Below are positions 5,349-5,421 of a DNA stretch of 5,421 nt, piece by piece. How positions within the stretch are numbered: the first letter of the stretch is position 1; each line of letters opens with the position of its first letter. Origin of the DNA: an uncultured bacterium (GTDB lineage: Bacteria > Patescibacteriota > Minisyncoccia > Phycocordibacterales > CAIZIN01). The notes under the pieces were generated by a model. It saw nothing but the letters and a program-made list of their open reading frames with translations, made no database searches and was not told the origin of the DNA. Both the position numbers and the translations under genes were made by a program. Location of the stretch: positions 1 through 5,421 of the forward strand of contig CAIZIN010000093.1 of NCBI GenBank assembly GCA_903933085.1, read 5' to 3'.

Positions 5349-5412
5349 CCGTGGCTTGCCACGGCATTGGGTGAGCGAAGCGAACTCCCAATGGGTCCAG
5401 GGCTTGCCCTGG
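5349..5412. repeat. Three consecutive hairpins with a shared GGCTTGCC core
   Basis: CCGTGGC-TT-GCCACGG (5349-5364), CATTGGG...CCCAATG (arms 5365-5371 and 5387-5393, 15-bp loop) and CCAGGGC-TT-GCCCTGG (5397-5412) follow one another with almost no spacing. The first and third share the GGCTTGCC core and have compensating changes in their arms. The array may continue past the right edge of the window. Confidence 0.7.
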
Positions 5413-5421
5413 GGTTAATAC

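Overview
The window is AT-rich and has standard stop codons: the five genes end in TAA or TAG, none needs TGA read as sense, and the proteins are full length. The composition, the dispersed short palindromes with ends of the type TGGATYC...GRATGAC, the lack of strong Shine-Dalgarno sequences, and the resemblance of the NUDIX and cupredoxin proteins to ones I associate with Patescibacteria (CPR, Parcubacteria-like lineages) suggest a fragment of a CPR genome. That placement is an inference from pattern recognition, not a search result.

Most of the window (87-4287) is one leftward copper-response locus. From upstream to downstream it holds: a promoter with a CsoR-type palindrome in the -35/-10 spacer (4257-4287); csoR, a Cu(I)-sensing repressor; copA, a Cu(I)-exporting P1B-type ATPase; a membrane protein with an N-terminal HMA metal-binding domain and a TauE/SafE- or DsbD-like membrane domain; and, after a 174-bp repeat-filled gap, a membrane-anchored cupredoxin-like protein. 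csoR, copA and the HMA-membrane gene are 1 and 2 bp apart and must form one operon. The cupredoxin gene may be its last member. Expected logic: Cu(I) binds CsoR and lifts repression, CopA pumps Cu(I) out of the cytoplasm, and the HMA-membrane protein and cupredoxin handle copper or thiols at the membrane and outside it.

From 4288 to 4699 there is a stretch without a convincing gene. It holds a degenerate palindromic repeat, a clear repeat copy, and two terminator-like hairpins facing opposite ways. One ends the NUDIX gene on the minus strand. The other points rightward and has no gene in front of it. The NUDIX hydrolase gene (4702-5154, minus strand) has a degenerate Nudix box. The right end (5155-5421) is intergenic and full of palindromes, including a perfect 13-bp-arm inverted repeat and three consecutive hairpins at the edge.

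The copper system is of a known type. The most unusual points are an in-frame palindromic repeat that adds about ten residues to the HMA domain of the membrane protein, and a csoR promoter laid out so that the mRNA would start at or next to the start codon.
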